From positions 12,336,971 to 12,400,970 of the forward strand of contig NC_081333.1 of the NCBI RefSeq assembly GCF_022539665.2: a stretch of DNA of 64,000 nucleotides. The letters run 5' to 3'. Under the pieces are notes generated by a model. The model had not been told where the DNA came from and did no database searches. It worked only from the letters and a program-made list of their open reading frames with translations. Shown piece by piece: positions 12,160-25,103 of the stretch (positions are counted from its first letter, which is position 1; each line of letters begins with the position of its first letter). A program made the translations under genes and the position numbers. The DNA is from Daphnia carinata (Eukaryota > Arthropoda > Branchiopoda > Diplostraca > Daphniidae).

Positions 12160-15100
12160 AACATCTTTATAATTGTTTATTGGTCTTGTTTGAAATTCAG
12201 GCATCAAAAGGAGATTACCACGTATACTTTATACATCAGACAATGTAATAAGGTTCACGCGATTTTGCGTATTCCAGTTGCGTGCAAGACTAACGATCCT
12301 CGTGAAAAGAACACCATCCATACAGGGAGTTAAAAGAAATTATTATTAAAACGTTAAAAGAGCCGACTCAAACTTATGAATGCTAACCGACTACACGCGC
12401 TAACTTACGTGCTGATTATATGAAAAGAGGCGTTCATTATAAACTTGTTTGCTTACAAGAAGGATGTATCTAGACCTATAGAAAACCTGGTTCTATTCAA
12501 GGTTGTGCTAGTCAGTGCCATATATCGTCATTGGCCTCGTTGAGAAAGAATGATGCTGCATGATATTAAATAAGAAATTCCCCCCCATTATTCAGGGCAA
12601 GTGTTGCTGCCTTTAGTGACAGACGCGCAGCAGCAGTACCACTATATATACGGCTTTTATGGATGCGACATAATTGATGTCAGCCTGCAACTGCTGCGTG
12701 GGCTGGAAAGTGTCTCTAATGCTTGGGGCCGTGCCGTTTGTGACGTCGCATAGTAGCCTATACTGATTTAAGATGTTCATAAGTTTAGGCTCATCGTGTC
12801 ACATTCCAATATATATAGATACACTGCAATATATGTGGCAGGCCAAAAATGATTTGGGCGCGGCAAAAGGGTGTGGCTAGTGGACATAGGTTATAGGCTA
12901 CTGCCTGTGTCTATATCCACATGAATAAATATAAATATAAGGGTAGAGTGTAACTTACAAAATATTCGGTGCTTGTTTCTTTTTGTTGGTGGTCGGAATG
13001 TAATAACATTGTGATACTTACGAACGCAGGGGCTACAGTTTACGTATCGTTTACGTCGAGATAAAGAACGCACAAAAAAAAAATGTAACCCCATTAGGCA
13101 TCCCATGAGCAAGAGGCCAGCATCCTTCGCTTTATCCAAACCTGCGAACAAAATGATTAACCTTTAAAACAGCTAAAAGCAAACGAAAATATATGAAATA
13201 GGCAGTATTTTCAGTAATCTCAGAATAGATGTTGTTATTGTTGTGCTTGCTACTGTATACATAGGCCTATTGTCTGATAGTGCACAGCGTCTATATAGGA
13301 GGAGTTGTTTTTCTTTCCTCGCCATTGTTTGGCCTGAAATTTCTATGTGATTACGTCTATATATAGCTGATTAGTTTTTCTTTGGGCTAACATTGTTATC
13401 TCGTATTGTGGATCACGCATCATCGAGTCGTTGCTGTGTGTCAATCCATCAGTGTCTCTCGCCATGGTCTCACATTCTGTCAAAGTCCATATATCGCTCT
13501 CGAATAAGATGTTTGTCTGTTGTTGTGTATGAAAAAGAAAAAAACAGAATCCACGACGGTGAACCGCATTGAGTTCGGTTCACCTCCGTCTTTGATTATT
13601 TCGAACTATTTGGAAGCCATTCTTCTCACGGATCGATTCCGGGAGAGCCTCCCATCTTTGTTTCGATTCTCACCCACTCGCAGGAATTTGGAAGTGTGCG
13701 TAAGCATTTTGCTGGAATGAGAAAATAACAAGCATGTTTCAATTGCGCGTTCTCAATTCCCAAGAAAAATACAAAATAAAATCAGTGAAAAGAAATCGAA
13801 GAAAAACAACACGTACTTTCGTTTAAAACGGAAGCGTCTACCTTTTAACTTTCGTCAAATTTGCAGATCATTATGCGCACATAATTAAGCCCTTAAACTG
13901 CTTTATTATATTCTCTTTCCCCAATGGCAAAGTGGTCACGAACACCTAGGGTCAATCAAAACGCGCACGCCTAAAGGGGAAATGCTTCAGTATAGTTATA
14001 CCTTCAAATTTCCGAAAACTGAACAAATAACGGATTCAACCGCGCCCCCAAAGAATATAGCTTACGCTATATAATAGCTATTGTAAGCTATCGGTCTACT
14101 GTTTATCCTAAAGCGGTTCGTGGAAATCAAGCGTACCAAACCCTATGAAATAACATGCCAAACAAATGACGGCAGGCCAACAGCCAATCGATTGCACAAA
14201 AAAACGATACGTGGGCGTCTCTAAAAGGCCAGTGTGTTTTGAGCTAAAAAAAAAGGAAGGCTAGCATTAATTGATCTAGAAAAAAAAAAAAGCAGGACGT
14301 CGTCATCTCTAACATCGAATCATTTAAGCAATTCTTTTTTCTTTCCAATCAGACGTAGGGCGATACGTTCTGCGATTCTTATTCCGCGTTTTGTAAAGGA
14401 GACCTCGTTCTAGCCACACGCGGCGGATGACACAAACCGACGACTATTCTCCATCTACGACTCGCAACGTAACGTGCACAAGTCCTCGCTTGGCCTTGTC
14501 TGGTTTCCTTTTTCATGTGTGTACATGTACACACCTGCTGGTGATCTATTATGTGGTCATGGAAGAAAAATAATCCTGCGGACGCAGTGTTCCCTTTCTT
14601 TCCGTGTACATCTGATCCCCCAATGGTGCCATATATTGCGGTGCTTATTTTTGAGGGTGTATTACGTGGACTTTCTTTTTTTTTTTTTCTCATTTCTGCA
14701 CACAATCCACAACGACTAGACTGCTGTGGTGTTTACGTAAGAAAAATACATAGGCAAAACGTTAACGATTCATCACTTTCATAGACTCGCTGCGTGAACG
14801 GAGGCAATAAGCTTCAAGGTGGCAGGCGCACCTTCCTGCTGAAACACAACGACCTTTAAAATATATTCGAAGATGTTTGCCTTAACTTGTGTAATCTTCT
14901 ACTTCCTCCTCTTTATTTTTTTAAAGGGGCGCCAGATATTCTCAACTTTGAAGTTCATCTTTCTTGGAGGGTAAAGAAACGAAGGGAAGGCGATGGTGAA
15001 AATTTAAAAGTCTTTCAAGCTGAACGGATCAAAAGAGATTTAGCCTTGTCTGCAATTCAATTTCCACTTCGCTAGCAAAGGCCTTCAATCGAGGCCGTTC

Positions 15101-18100
15101 AAATCCCGACTGGCTTATTTAAGGGAAAAAAAAAAAAAGAAAACTGCTGTACGCGGCAATAGAACGGAGGAATGAAGGATTACAGTTGACATAAGTAACA
15201 CGCCCAGTATGCATACTGAATTACTGATGTATGATCCATCTTTTACAATGTATAATATAATCATGTTGCATCACCACACAAAAAATGATGAACGATTGGG
15301 GGGGGGAGGGAGTCCACCGGATACAGCATATCCTGCTTTTGTAGCAGCTTTTTCTATTGGTATGTGCCACCACGATTTCTTATTTTTTGTTTTTTTTTGT
15401 TTCCCACCCACTTTTTAAAACTTCTGAGATTTTTATCTTTTTGCGTCCCGTTTCTTTTCTTTTTTGGCAAGGCAAGCACACGAACTCCTTTGCTCCCGGA
15501 GCTGACGATGCGAACAGTTCTCTTTCTACTTTTGTTGCCGGTTTCATCCAGTTGTATTCAAAGAAAATGACGACCTTTTTTCTTCTCCACGGGAAGAATC
15601 GACGTCTTTGATTCCGATGTGGTGCATTGCGACGCAAAACTAGTCTTTTTTTTTTTATCCTTTTTCCTTTGTACAACAACAAAAAAAGACAAGTTTATTA
15701 TTTATTCCTCCCCCCCCTTTTATGCTGCATGTGTGTTTTGACTGTTTCGATCTACTACCTAATAACTGACACGAAACCTTTTGTATATTCTCCACGCAAC
15801 ACGCTCCATCAATGTAAAGTAACCTTCTCTGTTTCTACCAAGTTTTTAGGTGAAGCCTCACCCAGCATGTTGGGCATTGCGAAGTTGAGCATTATGCAAC
15901 CTATCTCAAATATGTAGCCTACTACATACTGTACGTCTTACATAAGACATGTGATTTTGATGGAGAAGTAACGCTGGCTAATCGTTGCGTGGTTGGGTCA
16001 CTGAAATATTGAAATAAGCCTTACGAATATCTGTGGGCTTAAGGTCGCCATTAGAGCGAAATGATTTCCGGTCACTCCCACAGGCTGTGTTATCATTTAG
16101 CAATGCTGAAAGCTATGCCCGCGGAACGTTCGTTCGTACGTAAACAACGGCTCTCTCTCTCCTTTGTTGAGTATACAGCCGCAAAGGTTGAGAGTATTTC
16201 TCTAGCACCAATCCCAAAAAAAGCCTAAAATCACAAAGAAAAAGGAACAAATAATTTGTTCAACGACTTTATTTTATTTTATTTTTTCTCTATCCATTTA
16301 GCTTAATAAGTGGGTGACTTGTTCAGGTCAATAAATCATCAATAGAACATATACTGTACGTGCACGATAGAGTTGAAGTTCGGACGAAGGCAAGTGAAGC
16401 TTTTATTGCTTGTCCATTTCCTACCGTTTGCCCATTTTCCGGTTATTTGACTAGCCTTTGGCTAAAGCAGAAGGACTTTATGGGCCAATCCAATCATCGC
16501 AGATGAGAGCGCTTGTTAGTTGTCGTAAAAAACCAACATCGGCCAGCTCCGACTGCTTCCATTCATTTTATGCTTTCAATACCGTATAGATGTACTAATA
16601 AATTGTTAGATTATCGTGTCTACGTAGTCAATGTCATTTGTCGCAGTAAGTGGACGAAATGCACATCCCGTTGATTGCACTATTGATGGGTCGTTGTAGG
16701 AAAGAACTGGATTATTCCAATATCAATGAGATGTTAAATTAGTCGATGCGTAAAGAATTGGATCAGTCGTTTCAGTACGTTACCTTTTTATTTTTATTTT
16801 TTTTTTTTTTTTGGCAAATAAAAATAGAACATTCCACAAACTGGGAGGTATATTGTTCCAGAAAGACGGGGGATCTAATAGGTCAGTTTGTTTTTTTTCA
16901 ATACGTTGGATATAACAAATACAGCACCGTTTGTTCTGCTGTAAATATATATGGCCAGAAATAACCTGCTCGTTTACACTCCTGGAGGTTTGTTCATTGT
17001 TCCAGTAACGCTTTGCCATTTGGCGAGTCGACCTGAAAAAAAGAGGCACATAGAATAGCTATCTTGTGAAAAAAAGAAAAAATACGATTTTCATGGCACA
17101 CGAGTGAGTGAAATCGAACGGGATTTTGGCTCTACTTATCTTTGGAAAAAAACAAACAAAACAGAAATGGTTGGTCAACACCGTCAACTTAAATGCGCAC
17201 ACTGTGTGATGCAACACGGCAGCTGCTGTCTTTTGTCAAATACATTTCCACTAAAGCCACAGTGACAAAAATTTGAAATGCTCTTCTTTTGTCGCCGTTC
17301 TAAGCTCGTGCCGATGGAACGGGCTATCAAAGACCAAGGTTATCCAAGAGCGAAGTAACTCGAATTTCACACAACGTTGAACAGAGCCCGCTAAAAATTC
17401 CAGAAAAAAAAATGAATGGAAAATCCACCGCTATTCTTCGGGTTTTTTTTTTTTTCTTGAGAAAACAGTGATGATTCTGCACTGTTTAAGGCACTTTCTT
17501 ATTTAAATTTTGGGTTGACTGGTTGAACTGAAACGCGCTTCACGTTGCAAAAACGCGTGGCGGAAGAGCCTAAACGTAAATGCTGACTGAACAAAAGCGT
17601 TCAGTTCCGCAAGGCAAATAGTCGTGCTTTTCACGCTCTTGCCACAATGTAGATCTAAATCAGTTGGCCTTCTTTTTTTTTTGCACTTGAATCCCGCAGC
17701 CTGGCCGATTGCCAAAGCGATTTAGTCACGTAGTTGGTAAACGAAGCGAATAAAACGTAAAAATGAATGTTGTTGACTGGGATGTATTCCTTTAAATATT
17801 CTTATCCACGAAGCGGAAAGGCTACTGAGTCCTGGGCGTTACGATGGAACTTCCAGTATGCCACATACGGAAGTGCAAGTAATAGCTTCCGGTTGATAAA
17901 AGGAGGAAGGAGAAATGGTCGAAATTCGTGGGAATCTAAAGATCACGTTTTTTTTCCCCCACAACATGGAATGCCATTTCCAGGAGGCTGTATTTATTTC
18001 CTCTTGTGGGCGTTGCTTATATTCACGCAGACATGCAGAGAGAAAAGTAAAAGAAAAAAAAAGGAGGGAGACCAATAGGCACGGCAGTTTCCTCTGGCGT

Positions 18101-20150
18101 TTTTTGTCATATTCAGTTCCAAACGACAAGAATAAATCGTTTCGTCCCATTCATTTGACTTGTATAGGTTAACATTAGACTCGATCATTTATCGTCTTTT
18201 TTTCATGACTACATCACTCTTTAAAAAAAAAGAAGTTAATGGACTATTTCAATAAGTGGATTCCAAGTTATTTCTGACAATAACCGAGTCGGAAGCTTTC
18301 CTTCAATCTAATTCAATTCAGCTTCAATCTACTTTAATGATTGTTCTTTTCGTGTTTTTTTTTTTAGTCTAATCGAAAGGAGTAGACTAACTTGGCACGT
18401 CAGTTTTATAGACTCACTGTCAAAAGCATCACGCCAAGCAGAAAAAGAATAGGAAAAAAGGAACACAGATATTTCATTCAAGAAGACCGTGTCGTGTGTT
18501 TTATTCCCGTTTTTCGTTGAATAAAAAAAGCGGTTCAACCAACGTTGATCGCTATTCAAACAAGGATACTTCTTGTGTCTCTTTAATATTTTTTAAAGAT
18601 TTCTTATTCTACTTTAGCGAACAAAAAAAAAGGCAATAGCCTATCAGTATTCAACATCGACCATGAATAATTTACTTTACTTTCTTTTCTTCTCTGTATA
18701 AATATGACGAGAGTTAAATATTATTTAAGCGTGTCGGTGAAATGGCAAGATAGCCATTAGTGAAGGTAAAGAGACTAATGATGTTAAGGTAAAAATACTA
18801 TTGATAATAAACTTTCAGTCTTCCCTGCCGAACGTAAAGTTGCCATCAATATTGCACTCGCTGTCATGATGCAAACAAAATTGAAATCCAAACAGGCTCA
18901 GCAACAAATTTTCACATCAAAGTCGGTAATCTTCCTAATTCTATTTAGTTGTACGTCATACTCGCGCCAATGCGATGGATAAAGCTCTCGTTTGTAACTT
19001 TCTTTATACGTCGGCCTGCCTAAAAATATCGCCTCCTAGAAGGATAACGACATTGAACGGTGTCGAGGAGTCCGCTAAAGCAGCTTTGCGCAGTGTCATT
19101 CATCTTGCTATTTTTTTTTATTTTAGAAACCATTTGTAGCCTATTTTTTTTTTGTCACCTGAGTTCTCGTCCAGACTAAAACTAACGGACATGATTCCGT
19201 CATGGAAACTGCACTAGTTCTCTCTTTCGTCTCTACGTAGAAAACGATTAAGCGGAATATACAATTTTACCTGACGTACGCATTAGAAGTTTGTTTTTCA
19301 AAATGCATCCAAATAGAATAAACACGTGAATATACGTACACTTCCATGATCGAAGGATAATCGGACCGTCCCATTCCAAGAACTCCTTTGGTCTTTTATA
19401 ACACGCGTTTTGACTCGGACGCAGGGGAAAGTAACCGACTCTTATTGGAATGGCGTTCAGCCAAGCGGAAGAGAAAGGAATCCAATGACAAGACTTGTCA
19501 TTTCCTCGTTTTATCCCAACTGTTTTCTTCTTTTTTCCAAGTTTGCGTAAGCCATATAAAACGGTCACAGACTCTTCCCCATTCTTCGGGTTTCCTATAC
19601 ATTGTTGTCAAAGCTATATATAGAAAGAATAGATTTTCTATTGAACTCTATATTTATACGTACATATATCTATCATAGCTTTCATCTCCGAATCCCGTGA
19701 TTCATCGCTTATAAAGCAACTTTCTCTTTGATGTTTCTTTCGAAGGCCCCCCCCCCCCCCCCCCACCCAAACTTCCAGGTTTGTTAGTAGTGACGAACAT
19801 GCCATCAGACGTCACTTGCCAAACATTACGTTCTCCAGTGGTACTGGATAGGAGGTAAATATCACACTATCAAAGGCATTAGCATTCCATCTCAGATCCC
19901 GTTTTAATTTAGTTTCGGTTTTTTTTTTCTAATGCAGCCAATAGCGAAGGATTATGTCCTAACGGAGACAGTGGCTACTGTTACCAGGAATCGTTCATCA
20001 GCTAAGCAGAGTAAGCAAAAACTATACTTACATCGAGTCGGTTAATTGGTTTAGCAAAATCGGCGACAGTGGCTGCAAAGTTTTGAAGGATATGGGTGAT
20101 ACTTATGTCAAACATGGATATCTCATTAACAATAAATTTAGCAGCGAGCG
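12160..20150. other. Gene-poor stretch left of the kinase-ankyrin pair
   Basis: No recognised gene. It holds many poly-A/T tracts and an 18-base C run at 19747-19764. Two weak exon-like pieces were noted. One on the minus strand at about 13027-13140 has a CAG acceptor and a GTAAGT donor. One on the plus strand at 18819-18925 has acceptor TTTCAG, donor GTAATC and 35 open codons. Neither connects to a neighbour, so neither is called. Confidence 0.4.
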
Positions 20151-20159
20151 GCATTTTGG

Positions 20160-20700
20160 AGAACCCTCCTGGAGACGAGTCTTTCTAAGCTCTCAATGAA
20201 TGTAGCGTTTGAGAATGGTAATGAGCCAGTGATGTCAGAGCTGAGAGTGACGATAATCAGCTCCTCTGCTATATCCACCATGTGATAATTCGATGTTTTT
20301 AAGTCTTGAAGTACGATGCAAGTACTCGATCCACCCGTTTCGCAGGATGCCGCATTGCATATCGTTTGGCTTCGTGTTATTGATGTAGAATTTAGTCGGC
20401 CTATAATTCTCATATGTATAACACATCATTACTCACCTAGTACCTCATGTTTCAATTAAACTAGAAGTCTCCAACCATAACAGAGTTGTGTTGGCGGACG
20501 TGTGGTCGTTCTTTTTGCAGTTGGCCCAGTAAACAGAAAAGGGGTTTTCCGTAGACAAGTTAGACAGGTCAGTGTTTTTAATTGTTGAACAGTTCCGTTT
20601 CTTTGTACAGAGCAAAAATATTTCTAATGATATTTGCAATGATAAGCAAGGGAATGGTTGATAAGAAAGGGCGAAAACAACTAGTTGGTTTCTTATCAAG
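20160..20700 (-). pseudogene. Degenerate coding-like segment downstream of copy 1
   Basis: Two overlapping minus-strand frames here (20138-20413 and 20235-20429) share pieces with the matching region of the right unit, for example FYINNTKPN followed by MQ, and GSSTCIV. In neither unit is one frame open throughout. In copy 2 the same stretch contains extra stops and a large insertion. This looks like the eroded remains of an exon that was part of the duplicated segment. I do not recognise the family. It could instead be 3' untranslated sequence of the kinase-ankyrin transcript. Confidence 0.3.
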
Positions 20701-20999
20701 CACGTGAGTACTAAAACAAAGGGATCAGTTTGTTTTCATTACGCTTCCTCAGACTCTTCCATTCACTTGTGTTGCCAGGTTCGTTTTATTCAGGTTCCAG
20801 CTGATGTGTCGCACTTTGTGAGATAGCCCATCGACAGGTATCTTTTTTTTTTTTTCGTATGTCAATTTATTTTACTTAGCCAACATGTGTTGATATTTGA
20901 ATTCGAAATACTAATTGTCTCATTCATTGTAACGTAGCACGTACTTTTGTTTGAGTATTTTGTTTGCCTGCTCATCTGTCTGCCTTAATAAACAGCCCA

Positions 21000-21179
21000 A
21001 TGAAGGAGGTTTTAGCGCATCGATTAAGTGTGGGCTTCAATTGTATCGACATAAAAGATGAAGCGCATTCCCCCAATCGTTCTTCTTTACTTTTTCTCGA
21101 TACCGAGTTCGATCAAGTATGCAATTGCATCGGTTAAGTGCGAACTTGAACTGTTATACGCATTGCTTCCAACGCTCCT
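21000..21179 (-). pseudogene. Eroded ankyrin repeats beyond the stop of copy 1
   Basis: After the TAA at 21180-21182 the same frame continues with recognisable ankyrin-repeat sequence (SSSHLTDAI, then LIELGIE, then GNALHLLCRYN), interrupted by two further stops. In copy 2 the codon aligned with this TAA is AAA, so copy 1 lost the end of the array through a nonsense change. The residual similarity shows the ancestral array was longer. Confidence 0.55.
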
Positions 21180-22925
21180 TTATACGATTACGTCGATGCC
21201 GAGTTCGATGAAATATTTAATTGCATCGATTTTGTGTGGACTTGAATTATAGAAAGACAAAATATGAAGTGCATTCCATCCATTGCCATTCTTTGCATTT
21301 TTGTCGATGCCTTGATCAAACAACAGTTTAATTGCATCGATTAAGCCTGGGCTTAAATTGTTATAACACAAAAGATGAAGCGCATTGCATCCATCGTTCT
21401 TCTTCGCGTTTATGTCGATACCGATTTCGATCAATAGTTTAATTGCATTGATTAAGTTTCGGCTTGAATTATTATAACACAACAGATGAAGCGCGTTGGA
21501 TCCACCGTTGGTTGTTGCGTTTATGTCGTTGTCGGGGTTGATCAAGAGGTTAATGGCTTCGATTAAGCCTGGGCTTGAATTGTTAAAACATAACAGGTGA
21601 AGCGCATTCCATCCATCCTTCTCCTTTGCGTCCTTATCGATGCCGGATTTGATCAAGAGTTTAATTGCAGCAGTTAAATGTTGGCTTGAATTGTAAAAAC
21701 ACAAAAGATGAAGCGCATTCCATCCTTTTTTGTTCCTTGTGTTTCCGTCGATGCCGAGTTGCATTAAAGATTCGATGCTTTCCATAAAATCGTTTTCTGA
21801 ACTCTTTTCACACAGCTGATGCAGTTGTTTTTCTTTTTCGGTAAGCTAAATGGAAAACATTTGTTAGAAAACTCAAATTTCATTGACGAAGAAGGTTTTA
21901 AACTTGTGTGACTTCATTACTTCGATTTTTATGGCTTGGAGTTTAATAACAACTTCTTCCGATGTGATTCTCATATCAGGTGACTTGGTCAGCATTTGTT
22001 CTATCAAGTTACGTGCTAAATGCTTCTCGTGAATTTCTATTTTTTAAGAGTTTTAAACATTTAGTTATTATGCTTATGTTATGTGATCTTCCTCAAGTGG
22101 TAACTTACTACTCATATTAACTGGATTGTTGTTCTTCATGTTCCTCTCAATTTCTAAGGAACCGTCACCGTAGAGATGTCTTCCTTTCAAGAGAATATAT
22201 CCAAAGACGAGGCCTTCTGCGTATACGTCACTTTTGACGGAGCCTTCAGTTTCTTCAATGCGTAGGTCTCTGTCCATCAATTCCATCACTTCGGGAGAGA
22301 ACCACAATACACACCCTTTGATTGTCCTCATTCTGTATGTTCCTCGTTCATTCACTGTTCTTGACAATCCAAAATCAGCCCACTTGATCGTTACCTCTTC
22401 ACCTTGGTCATTATGTTTCACAGAAATGAGAATGCTTTGCGGTTTAATGTTCCGGTGGATTAGTTTCTGTGAATGAATGTATTTGAGACCAGAGGCTAAT
22501 TGGTAGAAAACCTCGAAATCATTTGGTAATGCAGGTCCTCTATATTTCCGAGAATCGTGCTCATTTAGGTACACCCGATCCAGTGATGCGTCGCACAATT
22601 CCATAGCAATGTATCTGAATCACAGAAATCATATCAAAATTCTTTTTTGAATTCAAATTTATATAACTTTTTTGATACGTGATATCACGTAACAATCTTA
22701 CCTGAAGTCCTCATCGCTTGCGAAGTGGAAAAATTTAACTATATTGGGATGGGCGCCTAACTGTAGATGAATTTTTAACTCACGGGGCTGGACGCTGTCA
22801 ATCCTCTTCTCAATTCGTTTGACTGCTACACTTTTACCTTTATATTGACCACGGAACACTGAGCCAAAGCCACCGACACCCAAAACATCATGGCGATCGA
22901 ATTGGATGCCAGTATTCAACAACAT
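21180..22925 (-). CDS. IRE1/RNase L-like pseudokinase with ankyrin repeats, copy 1
   Basis: Four exons: 22925-22702, 22614-22109, 22036-21921 and 21845-21180, giving 503 residues. The phases agree throughout. A TAA stands directly before the ATG, which fixes the start. Residues 13-245 form a protein-kinase domain most like IRE1: glycine loop GVGGFGSV, VAVK lysine at 36, ELCDASLD, DFG at 155-157, and a C-lobe ending in LARNLIEQML. The catalytic loop reads HRNIKPQS (128-135) instead of HRDxKxxN. Both the proton-acceptor Asp and the metal-binding Asn are therefore lost, and phosphotransfer is unlikely. The last exon encodes a short linker and about five 37-residue ankyrin-type repeats (NALHLLC, then LIxxGIDxNAK). 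No KEN nuclease domain follows the kinase. A neighbouring copy lies upstream at 25104-27372. The role is unknown; an ankyrin sensor joined to an ATP-binding pseudokinase switch is an inference. Confidence 0.8.
21190..21780 (-). repeat. 111-bp tandem repeat array (ankyrin repeats), copy 1
   Basis: About five direct repeats with a 111-base period, each encoding one 37-residue ankyrin-type unit. The period is four residues longer than the canonical 33. Units are similar at the DNA level (recurring GCGCATTCCATCCAT and TTTAATTGCATCGATTAAG on the plus strand), which suggests recent unequal exchange or conversion. Confidence 0.8.
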
Positions 22926-25103
22926 TTAAACTTATTTGCACCCGAGGTTGGCGCGACAAGAACTTGTGTGCGAGTTAATTTGGAAAATACCGTTTCACAC
23001 TGAGCAACCCTCACAGCAATCCGAAATTGCTTTTGAGTTTATCAGTCAGTTTATCCGATTGCCGAGCATAAAATATAACTTACGAGTCGAATGCAGATAA
23101 TGATGTGTTATCTCGTCGTCTACCTGTTGATTCGTGTGAAACCTCAGTAAGGTTTTTTTATGTGCTTTTTAAAATGACTTCAGATCATTTTTTACGGAAT
23201 TTTTTGCTCCTTGATTGTCAAATGATTTTACACCGAATTAATAATTTGCTCAATTGCCTTTCCAATCGTTCCTTTTAATGTTTTCTGCGTATAAAACGTC
23301 TTATCATAGAGCTTTACCAATTGCGCTCTGCACAGTTCGCTTTCGACATGTATATCTTATCGAAGCTTTCCCTCCTTCTTTTTGTTTATATACAGTAAAT
23401 ATACCGTAAATGTAGACTACGTCAGTTTTATGATGAACATGATGTATCTATGTTATCTTATATTTTAAAATAATTAAAATATGGTTTTGCTTAGGATTGA
23501 AACACACGTTGGTCAGAAACAGACTTGATGCCAAGAAGACTATATAATTGTTATTCTCTTGGTAAGTTGCTCATTGTCTATTACACCATAAGGTGAATCA
23601 GGATTGGATTTCAAATAAATGTAATTTGGTTTATTTCTTTAAGTCAGTAAGCCAGGAGAAAGATGAAAAAAAAGTTCTGAAAAATTCATTCGTTGCTTTA
23701 TGCTTGTCAACTATGCAACTACTCATATAATAACCCTCCTGTAAATAATATGACAACTCTCCTGTAGACGAGTCTTTATAAGCTCTCAATGCATTTAGCA
23801 TTTGAGAGTGATAATGAGCTAGCGATGTCAGAGCAAGCAATGACGACAATCAGCTTCTCTTCCTATGCCCGCCAATAATTCTCTGTTTTCAAGTCTTGAA
23901 TACGATGCAAGTACTCGATCCATCCGTCTCGACTATGATAACTTCCTCCAGATGGATGTAGTAACAAACTGGAATGTCCAACGGAATCGGATGATCGGCA
24001 TGCATTTCCCGCAGGAGAACGAAAAAGTGTTGGCACATGTTGCCAAAAATATGACTTGAACTATGTTTTAAGTTCATTTCACATCCATTTAGTATTAACA
24101 TTGTGACCGCACAGCTCAAGTTTCCACTCGATCGGTTATGCACTAAATGTCAAGCGCTTTTCATCTTTCGTTGCGCTCTTTATCATGTAGACCATAAGTG
24201 GATTACGAATGTCACGCTTATCTATGTCTGCATTCTTCGATACTTTTACTAGCCTTGTATGTTTGCTTCGACTTCGTTAATTATTCCGAGTAACTTTCGG
24301 CGTTTCAAGATAACCCATTGCATACCGTTTGGCTTCGTGTTGTTGATGTAGAACTGGGCCGCCGTTTCATTCTCATATGTATAACACACTATTGCTCACC
24401 TAATACTGTACCTCGTGTTTCAACTAAACTGGAAGTCTCCAACCATAACAGTGTTGTGTTTGCTGGCGTGTAACCGTTCTTTTTGCAGTTGGCCCAACAA
24501 ACAGAAAAGGAGTTTTTCCGCAGACAAGTTAGACAGTTCAGTGTTTCAACTGTTTAACAGTTTCGTTTGCTTGTACAACGCAAAAATATTTCTAATGATA
24601 TTTTCAATGATAGGCAAGGGAATGGTCGATAAGAGAGGAAGAAAGCAACTAGTTGGTTCGTTATCAAGGGCGTGGTTACTAAAACAAAGGGATCAAGTTG
24701 TTTGTTTTACGTTTCTTCAAACGCTTCCATTCAATTGTTACAACGTTCGTTTTATTCAGGTTCCAGCTTATGTATCACATTTTGTGAGGTAGCCCACCAA
24801 GCAGTTCCTTATTTTTTTTTTTGCATGAAAATTTATCTAACTATCTAATTAGACTATATCCGTTGATATTTCAATTAATATTTTTTGCGATTGATCAAGT
24901 TATGGAGTTAGCCGTATTTTTCCGATTTTGATGATCCGTCCCATTTATTGCAATGTAGCAGGAAGATTTGTTTGAATTTTTGTTTGCCTTTTCCTCTTGC
25001 GAGTGGTCTTAATAAACAGCCCAAAAAAGGAGGCCTTTGCGCATCGATGAAGTGTGGGCTTGAAATATGAATCATATCGCCATGAAAGATGAAGCGCATT
25101 CCC

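Larger units (their letters stand above)
20160..23530. repeat. Tandem duplication, left unit
   Basis: This block and 23755-27970 are diverged copies of one segment. They match in the same order at several anchors. These include the stretch around 20471-20540 versus 24438-24510, the four exons of the kinase-ankyrin gene, the 5' flank (CGTTTCACACTGAGCAACC versus CGTTTGACACTGAACAACT), and a right end near 23490-23525 versus 27930-27965. The left unit is shorter because it has fewer ankyrin repeats and lacks a segment of about 375 bases present in the right unit. Confidence 0.8.

Noticed and set aside
18819-18925. Plus-strand exon-like piece with TTTCAG acceptor and GTAATC donor
   Set aside because: It is open and protein-like, but no neighbouring exon joins it in phase, and poly-T plus CAG sites are common by chance here.
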